Source: Paragorgia papillata (Eukaryota; Cnidaria; Anthozoa; Scleralcyonacea; Coralliidae). Taken from it: DNA of 64,000 nt. Of this stretch, positions 1 through 15,000 are shown in pieces. How positions within the stretch are numbered: the stretch's first letter is position 1; the number at the start of each line of letters is the position of its first letter. Location: contig JAWNZC010000413.1 of the NCBI GenBank assembly GCA_035771165.1, forward strand, positions 868,001 to 932,000. The letters are read 5' to 3'. Under the pieces are notes generated by a model that did no database searches, had not been told where the DNA came from, and was given only the letters and a program-made list of their open reading frames with translations. The position numbers were made by a program, and so were the translations under genes.

Positions 1-3000
1 ACAAAATTTGGAGATTTTTTATCACCCTGGCCCTGCGACAAAATTTTCAGATTTTTTGACCACCCCGGCCCTGTCAAAAAATATTGAGACTTTTTGACCA
101 CTCCGCCGATGGGACAAAGTTTTGAGATTTTTTGAGCACCCTGGCGCTGCAACAAAATTTGGAGATTTTTTATCACCCTGGCCCTGCGACAAAATTTTCA
201 GATTTTTTGACCACCCCGGCCCTGTCAAAAAATATTGAGACTTTTTGACCACTCCGGCGATGGGACAAAGTTTTGAGATTTTTTGAGCACCCTGGCGCTG
301 CAACAAAATTTTGAGATTTTTTGACCACTCCGGCGCTGCCACAAAATTTGGAGATTTTTTGATCACCCTTGGCACTGCGACAAAATTTGGAGATTTTTAT
401 ATCACCCTGGTCCTGCGACAAAATTTGGAGGTTTTTTGATCACCCTAGCCCTGCGACAAAATTTGGAGATTTTTTGACCACTCCGCCGCTGCGAAAAAAT
501 TTGGAGATTTTTTGATCACCCTGTCCCTGCGACAAAATTTGGAGATTTTTTGATCACCCTGGCCCTGCGAAAAAATTTTGAGATTTTTTGATCACCGTGG
601 CCCTGCGACAAAATTTGGCGATTTTTTGATCACCCTGGCACTGCGACAAAATTTTGAGATTTTTTGACCACCCAGGCCCTGCAACAAAATTTTGAGATTT
701 TTTGACCATCCCGGCTCTGCAAGAAAATTTTGGGATTTTTTGACCTCTCCGGCGCTACGACAAAATTTGGATAACAAAATTTTGAGATTTTTTGACCACC
801 CCGGCCCTGTCAAAAAATATTGAGACTTTTTGACCACTCCGGCGATGGGACAAAATTTTGAGAATTTTTGAGCACCCTGGCGCTGCAACAAAATTTTGAA
901 CCACCCCGGTCCTGTGACAAAATCTGGAGATTTTTTGATCACCCTGGCCCTGCGTCAAAATTTGGAGGTTTTTTGATCACTCCGCCGCTGAGAAAAAATT
1001 TGGAGATTTTTTGATCACCCTGTCCCTGCGACAAAATTTGGAGATTTTTTCATCACCCTGGCCCTGCGACAAAATTTTGAGATTTTTTGATCAGCGTGGC
1101 CCTGCGACAAAATTTGGAGATTTTTTGATCAACCTGGCCCTGCGACAAAATTTGGCGATTTTTTTATCACCCTGGCACTGCGACAAAATTTTCAGATTTT
1201 TTGACCACCCCGGCCCTGTCAAAAAATATTGAGAGTTTTTGACCACTCCGGCGATGCGACAAAGTTTTGAGATTTTTTGGGTACCCCGGCGCTGCAAAAA
1301 AATTTTGAGATTTTTTGACCACTCCGGCGCTGGCACAAAATTTGGAGATTTTTTGATCACCCTTGGCACTGCGACAAAATTTGGAGATTTTTTTATCACC
1401 CTGGTCGTGCGACAAAATTTGGAGATTTTTTGATCACCCTGGCCCTGCGTCAAAATTTGGAGATTGTTTGATGACCTTGGCCCTGCGACTAAATTTGGAG
1501 ATTTTTTGACCACCCCGGCCCTGCAACAAAATTTTGGGATTTTTTGATCACCCTGGCCCTGCGACAAAATTTGGAGATTTTTTCATCACCCTGGCCCTGC
1601 GACAAAATTTTGAGATTTTTTGATCAGCGTGGCCCTGCGACAAAATTTGGAGATTTTTTGATCACCCTGGCCCTGCGACAAAATTTGGCGATTTTTTTAT
1701 CACCCTGGCACTGCGACAAAATTTTCAGATTTTTTGACCACCCCGGCCCTGTCAAAAAATATTGAGAGTTTTTGACCACTCCGCCGATGCGACAAAGTTT
1801 TGAGATTTTTTGGGTACCCCGGCGCTGCAAAAAAATTTTGAGATTTTTTGACCACTCCGGCGTGGCACAAAATTTGGAGATTTTTTGATCACCCTTGGCA
1901 CTGCGACAAAATTTGGAGATTTTTTTATCACCCTGGTCCTGCGACAAAATTTGGAGATTTTTTGATCACCCTGGCACTGCGACAAAATTTTGGCCACCAA
2001 AATTTGGAGATTTTTTGATCACCCTTGGCACTGCGACAAAATTTGGAGATTTTTTTATCACCCTGGTCCTGCGACAAAATTTGGAGATTTTTTGATCACC
2101 CTGGCACTGCGACAAAATTTTCAGATTTTTTGACCACCCCGGCCCTGTCAAAAAATATTGAGAGTTTTTGACCACTCCGGCGATGCGACAAAGTTTTGAG
2201 ATTTTTTGGGTACCCCGGCGCTGCAAAAAAATTTTGAGATTTTTTGACCACTCCGGCGCTGGCACAAAATTTGGAGATTTTTTGATCACCCTTGGCACTG
2301 CGACAAAATTTGGAGATTTTTTTATCACCCTGGTCGTGCGACAAAATTTGGAGATTTTTTGATCACCCTGGCCCTGCGTCAAAATTTGGAGATTGTTTGA
2401 TGACCTTGGCCCTGCGACTAAATTTGGAGATTTTTTGACCACCCCGGCCCTGCAACAAAATTTTGGGATTTTTTGATCACCCTGGCCCTGCGACAAAATT
2501 TGGAGATTTTTTCATCACCCTGGCCCTGCGACAAAATTTTGAGATTTTTTGATCAGCGTGGCCCTGCGACAAAATTTGGAGATTTTTTGATCACCCTGGC
2601 CCTGCGACAAAATTTGGCGATTTTTTTATCACCCTGGCACTGCGACAAAATTTTCAGATTTTTTGACCACCCCGGCCCTGTCAAAAAATATTGAGAGTTT
2701 TTGACCACTCCGCCGATGCGACAAAGTTTTGAGATTTTTTGGGTACCCCGGCGTTGCAAAAAAATTTTGAGATTTTTTGACCACTCCGGCGTGGCACAAA
2801 ATTTGGAGATTTTTTGATCACCCTTGGCACTGCGACAAAATTTGGAGATTTTTTTTATCACCCTGGTCCTGCGACAAAATTTGGAGATTTTTTGATCACC
2901 CTGGCACTGCGACAAAATTTTGGCCACCAAAATTTGGAGATTTTTTGATCACCCTTGGCACTGCGACAAAATTTGGAGATTTTTTTATCACCCTGGTCCT

Positions 3001-6000
3001 GCGACAAAATTTGGAGATTTTTTGATCACCCTGGCACTGCGACAAAATTTTCAGATTTTTTGACCACCCCGGCCCTGTCAAAAAATATTGAGAGTTTTTG
3101 ACCACTCCGGCGATGCGACAAAGTTTTGAGATTTTTTGGGTACCCCGGCGCTGCAAAAAAATTTTGAGATTTTTTGACCACTCCGGCGCTGGCACAAAAT
3201 TTGGAGATTTTTTGATCACCCTTGGCACTGCGACAAAATTTGGAGATTTTTTTATCACCCTGGTCCTGCGACAAAATTTGGAGATTTTTTGATCACCCTG
3301 GCCCTGCGTCAAAATTTGGAGATTTTTTGATGACCTTGGCCCTGCGACTAAATTTGGAGATTTTTTGACCACCCCGGCCCTGCAACAAAATTTTGGGATT
3401 TTTTGACCACCCCGGCCCTGCAACAAAATTTTGAGATTTTTTGACCATCCGGCCCTGCAAGAAAATTTTGGGATTTTTTGACCACTCCGGCGCTACGACA
3501 AAATTTGGAAAACAAAATTTTGAGATTTTTTGACCATCCCGGCCCTGTCAAAAAATATTGAGAATTTTTGACCACTCCGGCGATGGGAGAAAATTTTGAG
3601 AATTTTTGAGCACCCTGGCGCTGCAACAAAATTTTGAGATTTTTTGACCACCCCGGTCCTGTGACAAAATTTGGAGATTTTTTGATCACCCTGGACCTGC
3701 GACAAAATTTGGCGATTTTTTGATCACCCGACAAAATTTGGAGATTTTTTGATCACCCCGGCCCTGCGACAAAATTTGGAGATTTTTTGACCACCAAGGC
3801 CCTGTCAAAAAATATTGAGACTTTTTGACCACTCCGGCGATACGAGAAAATTTTTAGATTTTTTGAGCACCCTGGCGCTGCAACAAAATTTGGAGATATT
3901 TTGATCACCCTGGCCCTGCGACAAAATTTGGAGATTTTTTGATCACCCTGGCCCTGCGACAAAATTTGGAGATTTTTTGATCACGCTGGCCCTCCGACAA
4001 AATTTGGAGGTTTTTTGGTCACCCTGGCCCTGCGACAAAATTTGGAGATTTTTTGACCACTACACCGCTGCGAAAAAATTTGGAGATTTTTTGATCACCT
4101 TGGCCCTGCGAGAAAATTTTGAGATTTTTTGATCACCCTGGCCCTGCGACAAAATTTGGAGATTTTTTGACCACCAAGGCCCTGTCAAAAAATATTGAGA
4201 CTTTTTGACCACTCCGGCGATGCGAGAAAATTTTTAGATTTTTTGAGCACCCTGGCGCTGCAACAAAATTTGGAGATTTTTTGATCGCCCTGGACCTGTC
4301 AAAAAATATTGAGAGTTTTTGACCACTCCGGCGATGCGACAAAGTTTTGAGATTTTTTGAGCACCCCGGCGCTGCAACAAAATTTTGAGATTTTTTGACC
4401 ACTCCGGCACTGCCACAAAATTTGGAGATTTTTTGATCACCCTTTGCACTGCGACAAAATTTGGAGATTTTTTTATCACCCTGGTCCTGCGTCAAAATTT
4501 GGAGATATTTTTGATGACCTTGGCCCTGCGACAAAATTTGGAGATTTTTTGACCACCCCGGCCCTGCAACACAATTTTGGGATTTTTTGACCACCCCGGC
4601 CCTGCAACAAAATTTTGAGATTTTTTGACCATCCCGGCCCTGCAAGAAAATTTTGGGATTTTTTGACCACTCCGGCGCTACGACAAAATTTGGATAACAA
4701 AATTTGGAGATTTTTTGAACACCCTGGCCCTGCGACAAAATTTGGCGATTTTTTGATCACCCTGGCACTGCGACAAAATTTTGAGATTTTTTGACCACCC
4801 AGGCCCTGCAACAAAATTTTGAGGTTTTTTGACCATCCCGGCCATGCAAGAAAATTTTGGGATTTTTTGACCACTCCGGCGCTACGACAAAATTTGGATA
4901 ACAAAATTTGGAGATTTTTTGATCACCCTGGCCCTGCGTCAAAATTTGGAGATTTTTTGGTCACCCTGGCCCTGCGACAAAATTTGGAGATTTTTTGACC
5001 ACTCCGCCGCTGCGAAAAAATTTTGAGATTTTTTGACCATCCGGGCGCTGTCAAAAATTTTTGAGATTTTTTGACCACCCCAGTCCTGTGAGAAAATTTG
5101 GAGATTTTTTGATCACCCTGGCCCTGCGACAAAATTTGGAGGTTTTTTGATCACCCTGTCCCTGCGACAAAATTTGGCGATTTTTTGATCACCCTGGCCC
5201 TGCGACAAAATTTGGAGATTTTTTGACCACCAAGGCGCTGTCAAAAAATATTGAGACTTTTTGACCACTCCCGCGATACGAGAAAATTTTTAGGTTTTTT
5301 GAGCACCCTGGCGCTGCAACAAAATTTGGAGATTTTTTGATCACCCTGGCCCTGCGACAAAATTTGGAGATTTTTTGATCACCCTGGCCCTGCGACAGAA
5401 TTTGGAGATTTTTTGATCACCCTGGCCCTGCGACAAAATTTGGCGATTTTTTGATCACCCTGGCAATGCGAGAAAATTTTCAGATTTTTTGACCACCCCG
5501 GCCCTGTCAAAAAATATTGAGTGTTTTTGACCACTCCGGCGATGCGACAAAGTTTTGAGATTTTTTGAGCACCCCGGCGCTGCAACAAAATTTTGAGATT
5601 TTTTGACCACTCCGGCGGTGCCACAAAATTTGGAGATTTTTTGATCACCCTTGGCACTGCGACAAAATTTGGAGATTTTTTGATCACCCTGGCCCTGCGT
5701 CAAAATTTGGAGATTTTTTGATGACCTTGGCCCTGCGACAAAATTTGGAGATTTTTTGACCACCCCGGCCCTGCAACAAAATTTTGGGATTTTTTGACCA
5801 TCCCGGCCCTGCAACAAAATTTTGAGATTTTTTGACCATCCCGGTCCTGCAAGAACATTTTGGGATTTTTTGACCACTCCGGCGCTACGACAAAATTTGG
5901 ATAACAAAATTTTGAGATTTTTTGACCATCCCGGCCCTGTCCAAAAATTTTGAGATTTTTTGACCACCCCAGTCCTGTGACAAAATTTGGAGATTTTTTG

Positions 6001-9000
6001 ATCACCCTGGCCCTGCGACAAAATTTGGAGGTTTTTTGATCACCCTGGCCCTGCGACAAAATTTGGAGATTTTTTGACCACCAAGGCCCTGTCAAAAAAT
6101 ATTGAGACTTCTTGACCACTCCGGCCATACGAGAAAATTTTTAGATTTTTTGAGCACCCTGGCGCTGCAACAAAATTTGGAGATTTTTTGATCACCCTGG
6201 CGCTGCGAAAAATTTGGAGATTTTTTGATCACCCTGCCCCTGGACAGAATTTGGAGATTTTTTGATCACGCTGGCCCTGCGACAAAATTTGGAGGTTTTT
6301 TGGTCACCCTGGCCCTGCGACAAAATTTGGAGATTTTTTGACCACTCCACCGCTGCGAAAAAATTTGGAGATTTTTTGATCACCCTGGACCTGCGACAAA
6401 ATTTTGAGATTTTTTGATCACCCTGGCCCTGCGACAAAATTTGGAGATTTTTTGACCACCAAGGCCCTGTTAAAAAATATTGAGACTTTTTGACCACTCC
6501 GGCGATGCGAGAAAATTTTTAGATTTTTTGAGCACCCTGGCGCTGCAACAAAATTTGGAGATTTTTTGATCACCCTGGCCCTGCGACAAAATTTGGAGAT
6601 TTTTTGATCACCCTGGCCCTGCGACAAAATTTGGAGATTTTTTGATCACGCTGGCCCTGCGACAAAATTTGGAGGTTTTTTTATACCCTGGTCCTGCGGC
6701 AAAATTTGGCGATTTTTTTATCACCCTGGCACTGCGACAAAATTTTCAGATTTTTTGACCACCCCGGCCCTGTCAAAAAATATTGAGACTTTTTGACCAC
6801 TCCGGCGATGCGACAAAATTTTGAGATTTTTTGAGCACCCCGGCGCTGCAACAAAATTTTGAGATTTTTTGACCACTGCGGCGCTGCGACAAAATTTGGA
6901 GATTTTTTGATCACCCTGGCACTGCGACAAAATTTGGAGATTTTTTGATGACCTTGGCCCTGCGACAAAATTTGGAGATTTTTTGACCACCCCGGCCCTG
7001 CCAGAAAATTTTGGGATTTTTTGAACACCCCCGGCACTGCAACAAAATTTTGAGATTTTTTGACCATCCCGGCCCTGCAAGAAAATTTTGGGATTTTTTG
7101 ACCACTCCGGCGCTACGACAAAATTTGGATAACAAAATTTTGAGATTTTTTGACCACCCCGGCCCTGTCAAAAAATATTGAGACTTTTTGACCACTCCGG
7201 CGATGGGACAAAATTTTGAGAATTTTTGAGCACCCTGGCGCTGCAACAAAATTTTGAAATTTTTTGACCACCCCGGTCCTGTGACAAAATCTGGAGATTT
7301 TTTGATCACCCTGGCCCTGCGTCAAAATTTGGAGGTTTTTTGATCACCCTGGCCCTGCGACAAAATTTGGAGATTTTTTTACCTCTCCGCCGCTGCGAAA
7401 AAATTTGGAGATTTTTTGATCACCCTGTCCCTGCGACAAAATTTGGAGATTTTTTGATCACCCTGGCCCTGCGACAAAATTTTGAGATTTTTTGATCACC
7501 GTGGCCCTGCGACAAAATTTGGAGATTTTTTGATCACCCTGGCCCTGCGACAAAATTTGGCGATTTTTTGATCACCCTGGCACTGCGTCAAAATTTTCAG
7601 ATTTTTTGACCACCCCGGCCCTGTCAAAAAATATTGAGACTTTTTGACCACTCCGGCGATGCGACAAAGTTTTGAGATTTTTTGAGCACCCCGGCGCTGC
7701 AACAAAATTTTGAGATTTTTTGACCACTCCGGCGCTGCCACAAAATTTGGAGATTTTTTGATCACCCTTGGCACTGCGACAAAATTTGGAGATTTTTTGA
7801 TCACCCTGGCCCTGCGTCAAAATTTGGAGATTTTTTGATCACCGTGGCCCTGCGACAAAATTTGGAGATTTTTTGATCACCCTGTCCCTGCGACAAAATT
7901 TGGAGATTTTTTGATCACCCTGGCCCTGCGACAAAATTTTGAGATTTTTTGATCACCGTGGCCCTGCGACAAAATTTGGAGATTTTTTGATCACCCTGGC
8001 CCTGCGACAAAATTTGGCGATTTTTTGATCACCCTGGCACTGCGTCAAAATTTTCAGATTTTTTGACCACCCCGGCCCTGTCAAAAAATATTGAGAGTTT
8101 TTGACCACTCCGGCGATGCGACAAAGTTTTGAGATTTTTTGAGCACCCCGGCGCTGCAACAAAATTTTGAGATTTTTTGACCACCCCGGCGCTGCCACAA
8201 AATTTGGAGATTTTTTGATCACCCTTGGCACTGCGACAAAATTTGGAGATTTTTTGATCACCCTGGCCCTGCGTCAAAATTTGGAGATTTTTTGATGACC
8301 TTGGCCCTGCGACAAAATTTGGAGATTTTTTGACCACCCCGGCCCTGCGACAAAATTTGGAGATTTTTTGACCACCAAGGCCCTGTCAAAAAATATTGAG
8401 ACTTTTTGACCACTCCGGCGATACGAGAAAATTTTTACATTTTTTGAGCACCCTGGCGCTGCAACAAAATTTGGAGATTTTTTGATCACCCTGGCCCTGC
8501 GACAAAATTTGGAGATTTTTTGATCACCCTGGCCCTGCGACAAAATTTGGAGGTTTTTTTATACCCTGGCCCTGCGGCAAAATTTGGCGATTTTTTTATC
8601 ACCCTGGCACTGCGACAAAATTTTCAGATTTTTTGACCACCCCGGCCCTGTCAAAAAATATTGAGAGTTTTTGACCACTCCGGCGATGCGACAAAGTTTT
8701 GAGATTTTTTGAGCACCCCGGCGCTGCAACAAAATTTTGAGATTTTTTGACCACTGCGGCGCTGCCACAAAATTTGGAGATTTTTTGATCACCCTTGTCA
8801 CTGCGACAAAATTTGGAGATTTTTTGATGACCTTGGCCTTGCGACAAAATTTGGAGATTTTTTGACCACCCCGCCCCTGCAAGAAAATTTTGGGATTTTT
8901 TGAACACCCCGGCACTGCAACAAAATTTTGAGATTTTTTGACCATCCCGGCCATGCAAGAAAATTTTGGGATTTTTTGACCACTCCGGCGCTACGACAAA

Positions 9001-12000
9001 ATTTGGATAACAAAATTTTGAGATTTTTTGACCACCCCGGCCCTGTCAAAAAATATTGAGACTTTTTGACCACTCCGGCGATGGGACAAAATTTTGAGAA
9101 TTTTTGAGCACCCTGGCGCTGCAACAAAATTTTGAAATTTTTTGACCACCCCGGTCCTGTGACAAAATCTGGAGATTTTTTGATCACCCTGGCCCTGCGT
9201 CAAAATTTGGAGGTTTTTTGATCACCCTGGCCCTGCGACAAAATTTGGAGATTTTTTGACCACTCCGCCGCGGCGAAAAAATTTGGAGATTTTTTGATCA
9301 CCCTGTCCCTGCGACAAAATTTTGAGATTTTTTGATCACCCTGGCCCTGCGACAAAATTTTGAGATTTTTTGATCACCGTGGCCCTGCGACAAAATTTGG
9401 AGATTTTTTGATCACCCTGGCCCTGCGACAAAATTTGGCGATTTTTTGATCACCCTGGCACTGCGACAAAATTTTCAGATTTTTTGACCACCCCGGCCCT
9501 GTCAAAAAATATTGAGAGTTTTTGACCACTCCGGCGATGCGACAAAATTTTGAGATTTTTTGACCACCCCGGCGCTGCAACAAAATTTTGAGATTTTTTG
9601 ATCACCCTTGGCACTGCGACAAAATTTGGAGATTTTTTGATCACCCTGGCCCTGCGACAAAATTTGGAGATTTTTTGATCACCTTGGCCCTGCGACAAAA
9701 TTTGGAGATTTTTTGACCACCCCGGCCCTGTCAAAAAATATTGAGACTTTTTGACCACTCCGGCGATACGACAAAATTTTTACATTTTTTGAGCACCCTG
9801 GCGCTGCAACAAAATTTGGAGATTTTTTGATCACCCTGGCCCTGCGACAAAATTTGGAGATTTTTTGATCACCCTGGCCCTGCGACAAAATTTGGAGATT
9901 TTTTGATCACGCTGGCCCTGCAACAAAATTTGGAGGTTTTTTGGTCACCCTGGCCCTGCGACAAAATTTGGAGATTTTTTGACCACTCCACCGCTGCGAA
10001 AAAATTTGGAGATTTTTTGATCACCCTAGCCCTGCGATAAAATTTTGAGATTTTTTGATCACCCTGGCCCTGCAACAAAATTTGGAGATTTTTTGATCAC
10101 GCTGGCCCTGCGACAAAATTTGGAGGTTTTTTGATCACCCTGGCCCTGCGACAAAATTTGGAGATTTTTTGACCACCCCGGCCCTACGACAAAATTTGGA
10201 GATTTTTTGACCACCAAGGCCCTGTAAAAAAATATTGAGACTTTTTGACCACTCCGGCGATGCGAGAAAATTTTTAGATTTTTTGAGCGCCCTGGCCCCG
10301 TCAAAAAATATTGAGACTTTTTGACCACTCCGGCGATGCGACAAAGTTTTGAGATTTTTTGAGCACCCCGGCGATGCAACAAAATTTTTTGATTTTTTGA
10401 CCACTCCGGCGCTGCCACAAAATTTGGAGATTTTTTGAACACCCTTGGCACTGCGACAAAATTTGGAGATTTTTTTATCACCCTGGCCCTGCGACAAAAT
10501 TTGGAGATTTTTTGAATACCCTGGCCCTGCGACAAAATTTGGAGATTTTTTGATGACCTTGGCCCTGCGACAAAATTTGGAGATTTTTTGACCACCCCGG
10601 CCGTGCAACAAAATTTTGAGATTTTTTGACCACCCCGGCGCTGAAACAAAATTTTGAGATTTTTTGACCATCCCGGCCCTGTCAAAAAATATTGAGATTT
10701 TTTGACCACTCCGGCGATGGGAGAAAATTTTGAGAATTTTTGAGCACCCTGGCGCTGCAACAAAATTTTGAGATTTTTTGACCACCCCAGTCCTGTGACA
10801 AAATTTGGAGATTTTTCGATCGCCCTGGCCCTGCGACAAAATTTGGAGGTTTTTTGATCACCCTGGCCCTGCGACAAAATTTGGAGATTTTTTGATCACC
10901 CTGGCCATGCGACAAAATTTGGAGATTTTTTGACCACTCTGGCCCTGCGACAAAATTTTGAGAATTTTTGATCACCGTGGCCCTGCGACAAAATTTGGAG
11001 ATTTTTTGATCACCCTGACCCTGCGACTAAATTTGGCGATTGTTTGATCACCCGGGCACTGCGCCAAAATTTCAGATTTTTTGACCACCCCGGCCCTGTC
11101 AAAAAATATTGAGACTTTTTGACCACTCCGGCGATGCGACAAAGTTTTGAGATTTTTTGAGCACCCCAGCGCTGCAACAAAATTTTGAGATTTTTTGACC
11201 ACTCCGGCGCTGCCACAAAATTTGGAGATTTTTTGATCACCCTGGCACTGCGACAAAATTTGGAGATTTTTTGATCACCCTGGCCCTGCGACAAAATTTG
11301 GAGATTTTTTGATGACCTTGGCCCTGCGACAAAATTTGGAGATTTTTTGACCACCCCGGCCCTGCAACAAAATTTTGAGATTTTTTGACCACCCCGGCCC
11401 TGCAACAAAATTTTGAGATTTTTTGACCATCCCGGCCCTGCAAGAAAATTTTGGGATTTTTTGACCACTCCGGCGCTACGACAAAATTTGGATAACAAAA
11501 TTTTGAGATTTTTTGACCACTCCGGCCCTGCGACAAAATTTTGAGATTTTTTGATCACCGTGGCCCTGCGACAAAATTTGGAGATTTTTTGACCACCCCG
11601 GCCCTGTCAAAAAATATTGAGACTTTTTGACCGCTCCGGCGATGGGACAAAATTTTGAGAATTTTTGAGCACCCTGGCGCTGGAACAAAATTTTGAGATT
11701 TTTTGACCACCCCGGTCCTGTGACAAAATTTGGAGATTTTTTGATCACCCTGGCCCTGCGACAAAATTTGGAGGTTTTTTGATCGCCCTGGCCCTGCGAC
11801 AAAATTTGGCGATTTTTTGATCACCCTGGCCATGCGACAAAATTTGGAGATTTTTTGATCACCCTGGCCCTGCGACAAAATTTTGAGAATTTTTGATCAC
11901 CGTGGCCCTGCGACAAAATTTGGAGATTTTTTGATCACCCTGACCCCGCGACTAAATTTGGCGATTGTTTGATCACCCTGGCACTGCGACAAAATTTTCA

Positions 12001-15000
12001 GATTTTTTGACCACACCGGCCCTGTCAAAAAATATTGAGACTTTTTGACCACTCCGGCGATGCGACAAAGTTTTGAGATTTTTTGAGCACCCCAGCGCTG
12101 CAACAAAATTTTGAGATTTTTTGACCACTCCGGCGCTGCCACAAAATTTGGAGATTTTTTGATCACCCTTGGCACTGCGACAAAATTTGGAGATTTTTTG
12201 ATCACCCTGGCCCTGCGACAAAATTTGGAGATTTTTTGATGACCTTGGCCCTGCGACAAAATTTGGAGATTTTTTGACCACCCCGGCCCTGCAACAAAAT
12301 TTTGAGATTTTTTGACCACCCCGGCCCTGCAACAAAATTTTGAGATTTTTTGACCATCCCGGCCCTGCAAGAAAATTTTGGGATTTTTTGACCACTCCGG
12401 CGCTACGACAAAATTTGGATAACAAAATTTTGAGATTTTTTGACCACTCCGGCCCTGCGACAAAATTTTGAGATTTTTTGATCACCGTGGCCCTGCGACA
12501 AAATTTGGAGATTTTTTGACCACCCGGCCCTGTCAAAAAATATTGAGACTTTTTGACCGCTCCGGCGATGGGACAAAATTTTGAGAATTTTTGAGCACCC
12601 TGGCGCTGCAACAAAATTTTGAGATTTTTTGACCACCCCGGTCCTGTGACAAAATTTGGAGATTTTTTGATCACCCTGGCCCTGCGACAAAATTTGGAGG
12701 TTTTTTGATCACCCCGGCCCTGCAACAAAATTTTGAGATTTTTTGACCATCCCGGCCCTGCAAGAAAATCTTGGGATTTTTTGACCACTCCGGCGCTACG
12801 ACAAAATTTGGATAACAAAATTTTGAGATTTTTTGACCACCCCGGCCCTGTCAAAAAATATTGAGACTTTTTGAGCACCCTGGCGATGGGACAAAATTTT
12901 GAAATTTTTTGACCACCCCGGTCCTGTGACAAAATCTGGAGATTTTTTGATCACCCTGGCCCTGCGTCAAAATTTGGAGGTTGTTTGATCACCCTGGCCC
13001 TGCGACAAAATTTGGAGATTTTTTGACCACTCCGCCGCTGCGAAAAAATTTGGAGATTTTTTGATCACCCTGTACCTGCGACAAAATTTGGAGATTTTTT
13101 GATCACCCTGGCCCTGCGACAAAATTTTGAGATTTTTTGATCACCGTGGCCCTGCGACAAAATTTGGAGATTTTTTGATCACCCTGGCCCTGCGACAAAA
13201 TTTGGCGATTTTTTGATCACCCTGGCCCTACGATAAAATTTGGAGATTTTTTGACCACCCCGGCCCTGCGACAAAATTTTGAGATTTTTTGATCACCCTG
13301 ACCCTGCGACTAAATTTGGCGATTTTTTGATCTCCCTGGCACTGCGACAAAATTTTCAGATTTTTTGACCACCCCGGCCCTGTCAAAAAATATTGAGACT
13401 TTTTGACCACTCCGGCGATGCGACAAAGTTTTGAGATTTTTTGAGCACCCCAGCGCTGCAACAAAATTTTGAGATTTTTTGACCACTCCGGCGCTGCCAC
13501 AAAATTTGGAGATTTTTTGATCATCCTTGGCACTGCGACAAAATTTGCAGATTTTTTGATCACCCTGGCCCTGCGACAAAATTTGGAGATTTTTTGATGA
13601 CCCTGGCCCTGCGACAAAATTTGGAGATTTTTTGACCACCCCGGCCCTGCAACAAAATTTTGAGATTTTTTGACCATCCCGGCCCTGCAAGAAAATTTTG
13701 GGATTTTTTGACCACTCCGGCGCTACGACAAAATTTGGATAACAAAATTTTGAGATTTTTTGACCACTCCGGCCCTGCGACAAAATTTTGAGATTTTTTG
13801 ATCACCGTGGCCCTGCGACAAAATTTGGAGATTTTTTGACCACCCCGGCCCTGTCAAAAAATATTGAGACTTTTTGACCGGTCCGGCGATGGGACAAAAT
13901 TTTGAGAATTTTTGAGCACCCTGGCGCTGCAACAAAATTTTGAGATTTTTTGACCACCCCGGTCCTGTGACAAAATTTGGAGATTTTTTGATCACCCTGG
14001 CCCTGCGACAAAATTTTGAGATTTTTTGACCATCCCGACCCTGCAAGAAAATTTTGGGATTTTTTGACCACTCCGGCGCTGCGACAAAATTTGGATAACA
14101 AAATTTTGAGATTTTTTGACCACCCCGGCCCTGTCAAAAAATATTGAGACTTTTTGACCACTCCGGCGATGGGACAAAATTTTGAGAATTTTTGAGCACC
14201 CTGGCGCTGCAACAAAATTTTGAAATTTTTTGACCACCCCGGTCCTGTGACAAAATCTGGAGATTTTTTGATCACCCTGGCCCTGCGTCAAAATTTGGAG
14301 GTTTTTTGATCACCCTGGCCCTGCGACAAAATTTGGAGATTTTTTGACCACTCCGCCGCTGCGACAAAATTTTGAGATTTTTTGATCACCCTGGCCCTGC
14401 GACAAAATTTTGAGATTTTTTGATCACCGTGGCCCTGCGACAAAATTTGGAGATTTTTTGATCACCCTGGCCCTGCGACAAAATTTGGCGATTTTTTGAT
14501 CACCCTGGCACTGCGACAAAATTTTCAGATTTTTTGACCAATCCGGCCCTGTCAAAAAATATTGAGACTTTTCGACCACTCCGGCGATGCGACAAAGTTT
14601 TGAGATTTTTTGAGCACCCCGGCGCTGCAACAAAATTTTGAGATTTTTTGACCACTCCGGCGCTGCCACAAAATTTGGAGATTTTTTTATCACCCTGGTC
14701 CTGCGACAAAATTTGGAGATTTTTTGATCACCCTGGCCCTGCGTCAAAATTTGGAGATTTTTTGATGACCTTGGCCCTGCAACAAAATTTTGAGATTTTT
14801 TGACCACGCCGGCCCTGCAACAAAATTTTGAGATTTTTTGACCATCCCGGCCCTGCAAGAAAATCTTGGGATTTTTTGACCACTCCGGCGCTACGACAAA
14901 ATTTGGATAACAAAATTTTGAGATTTTTTGACCATCCCGGCCCTGTCAAAAAATATTGAGACTTTTTGACCACTCCGGCGATGGGACGAAAATTTTGAGA

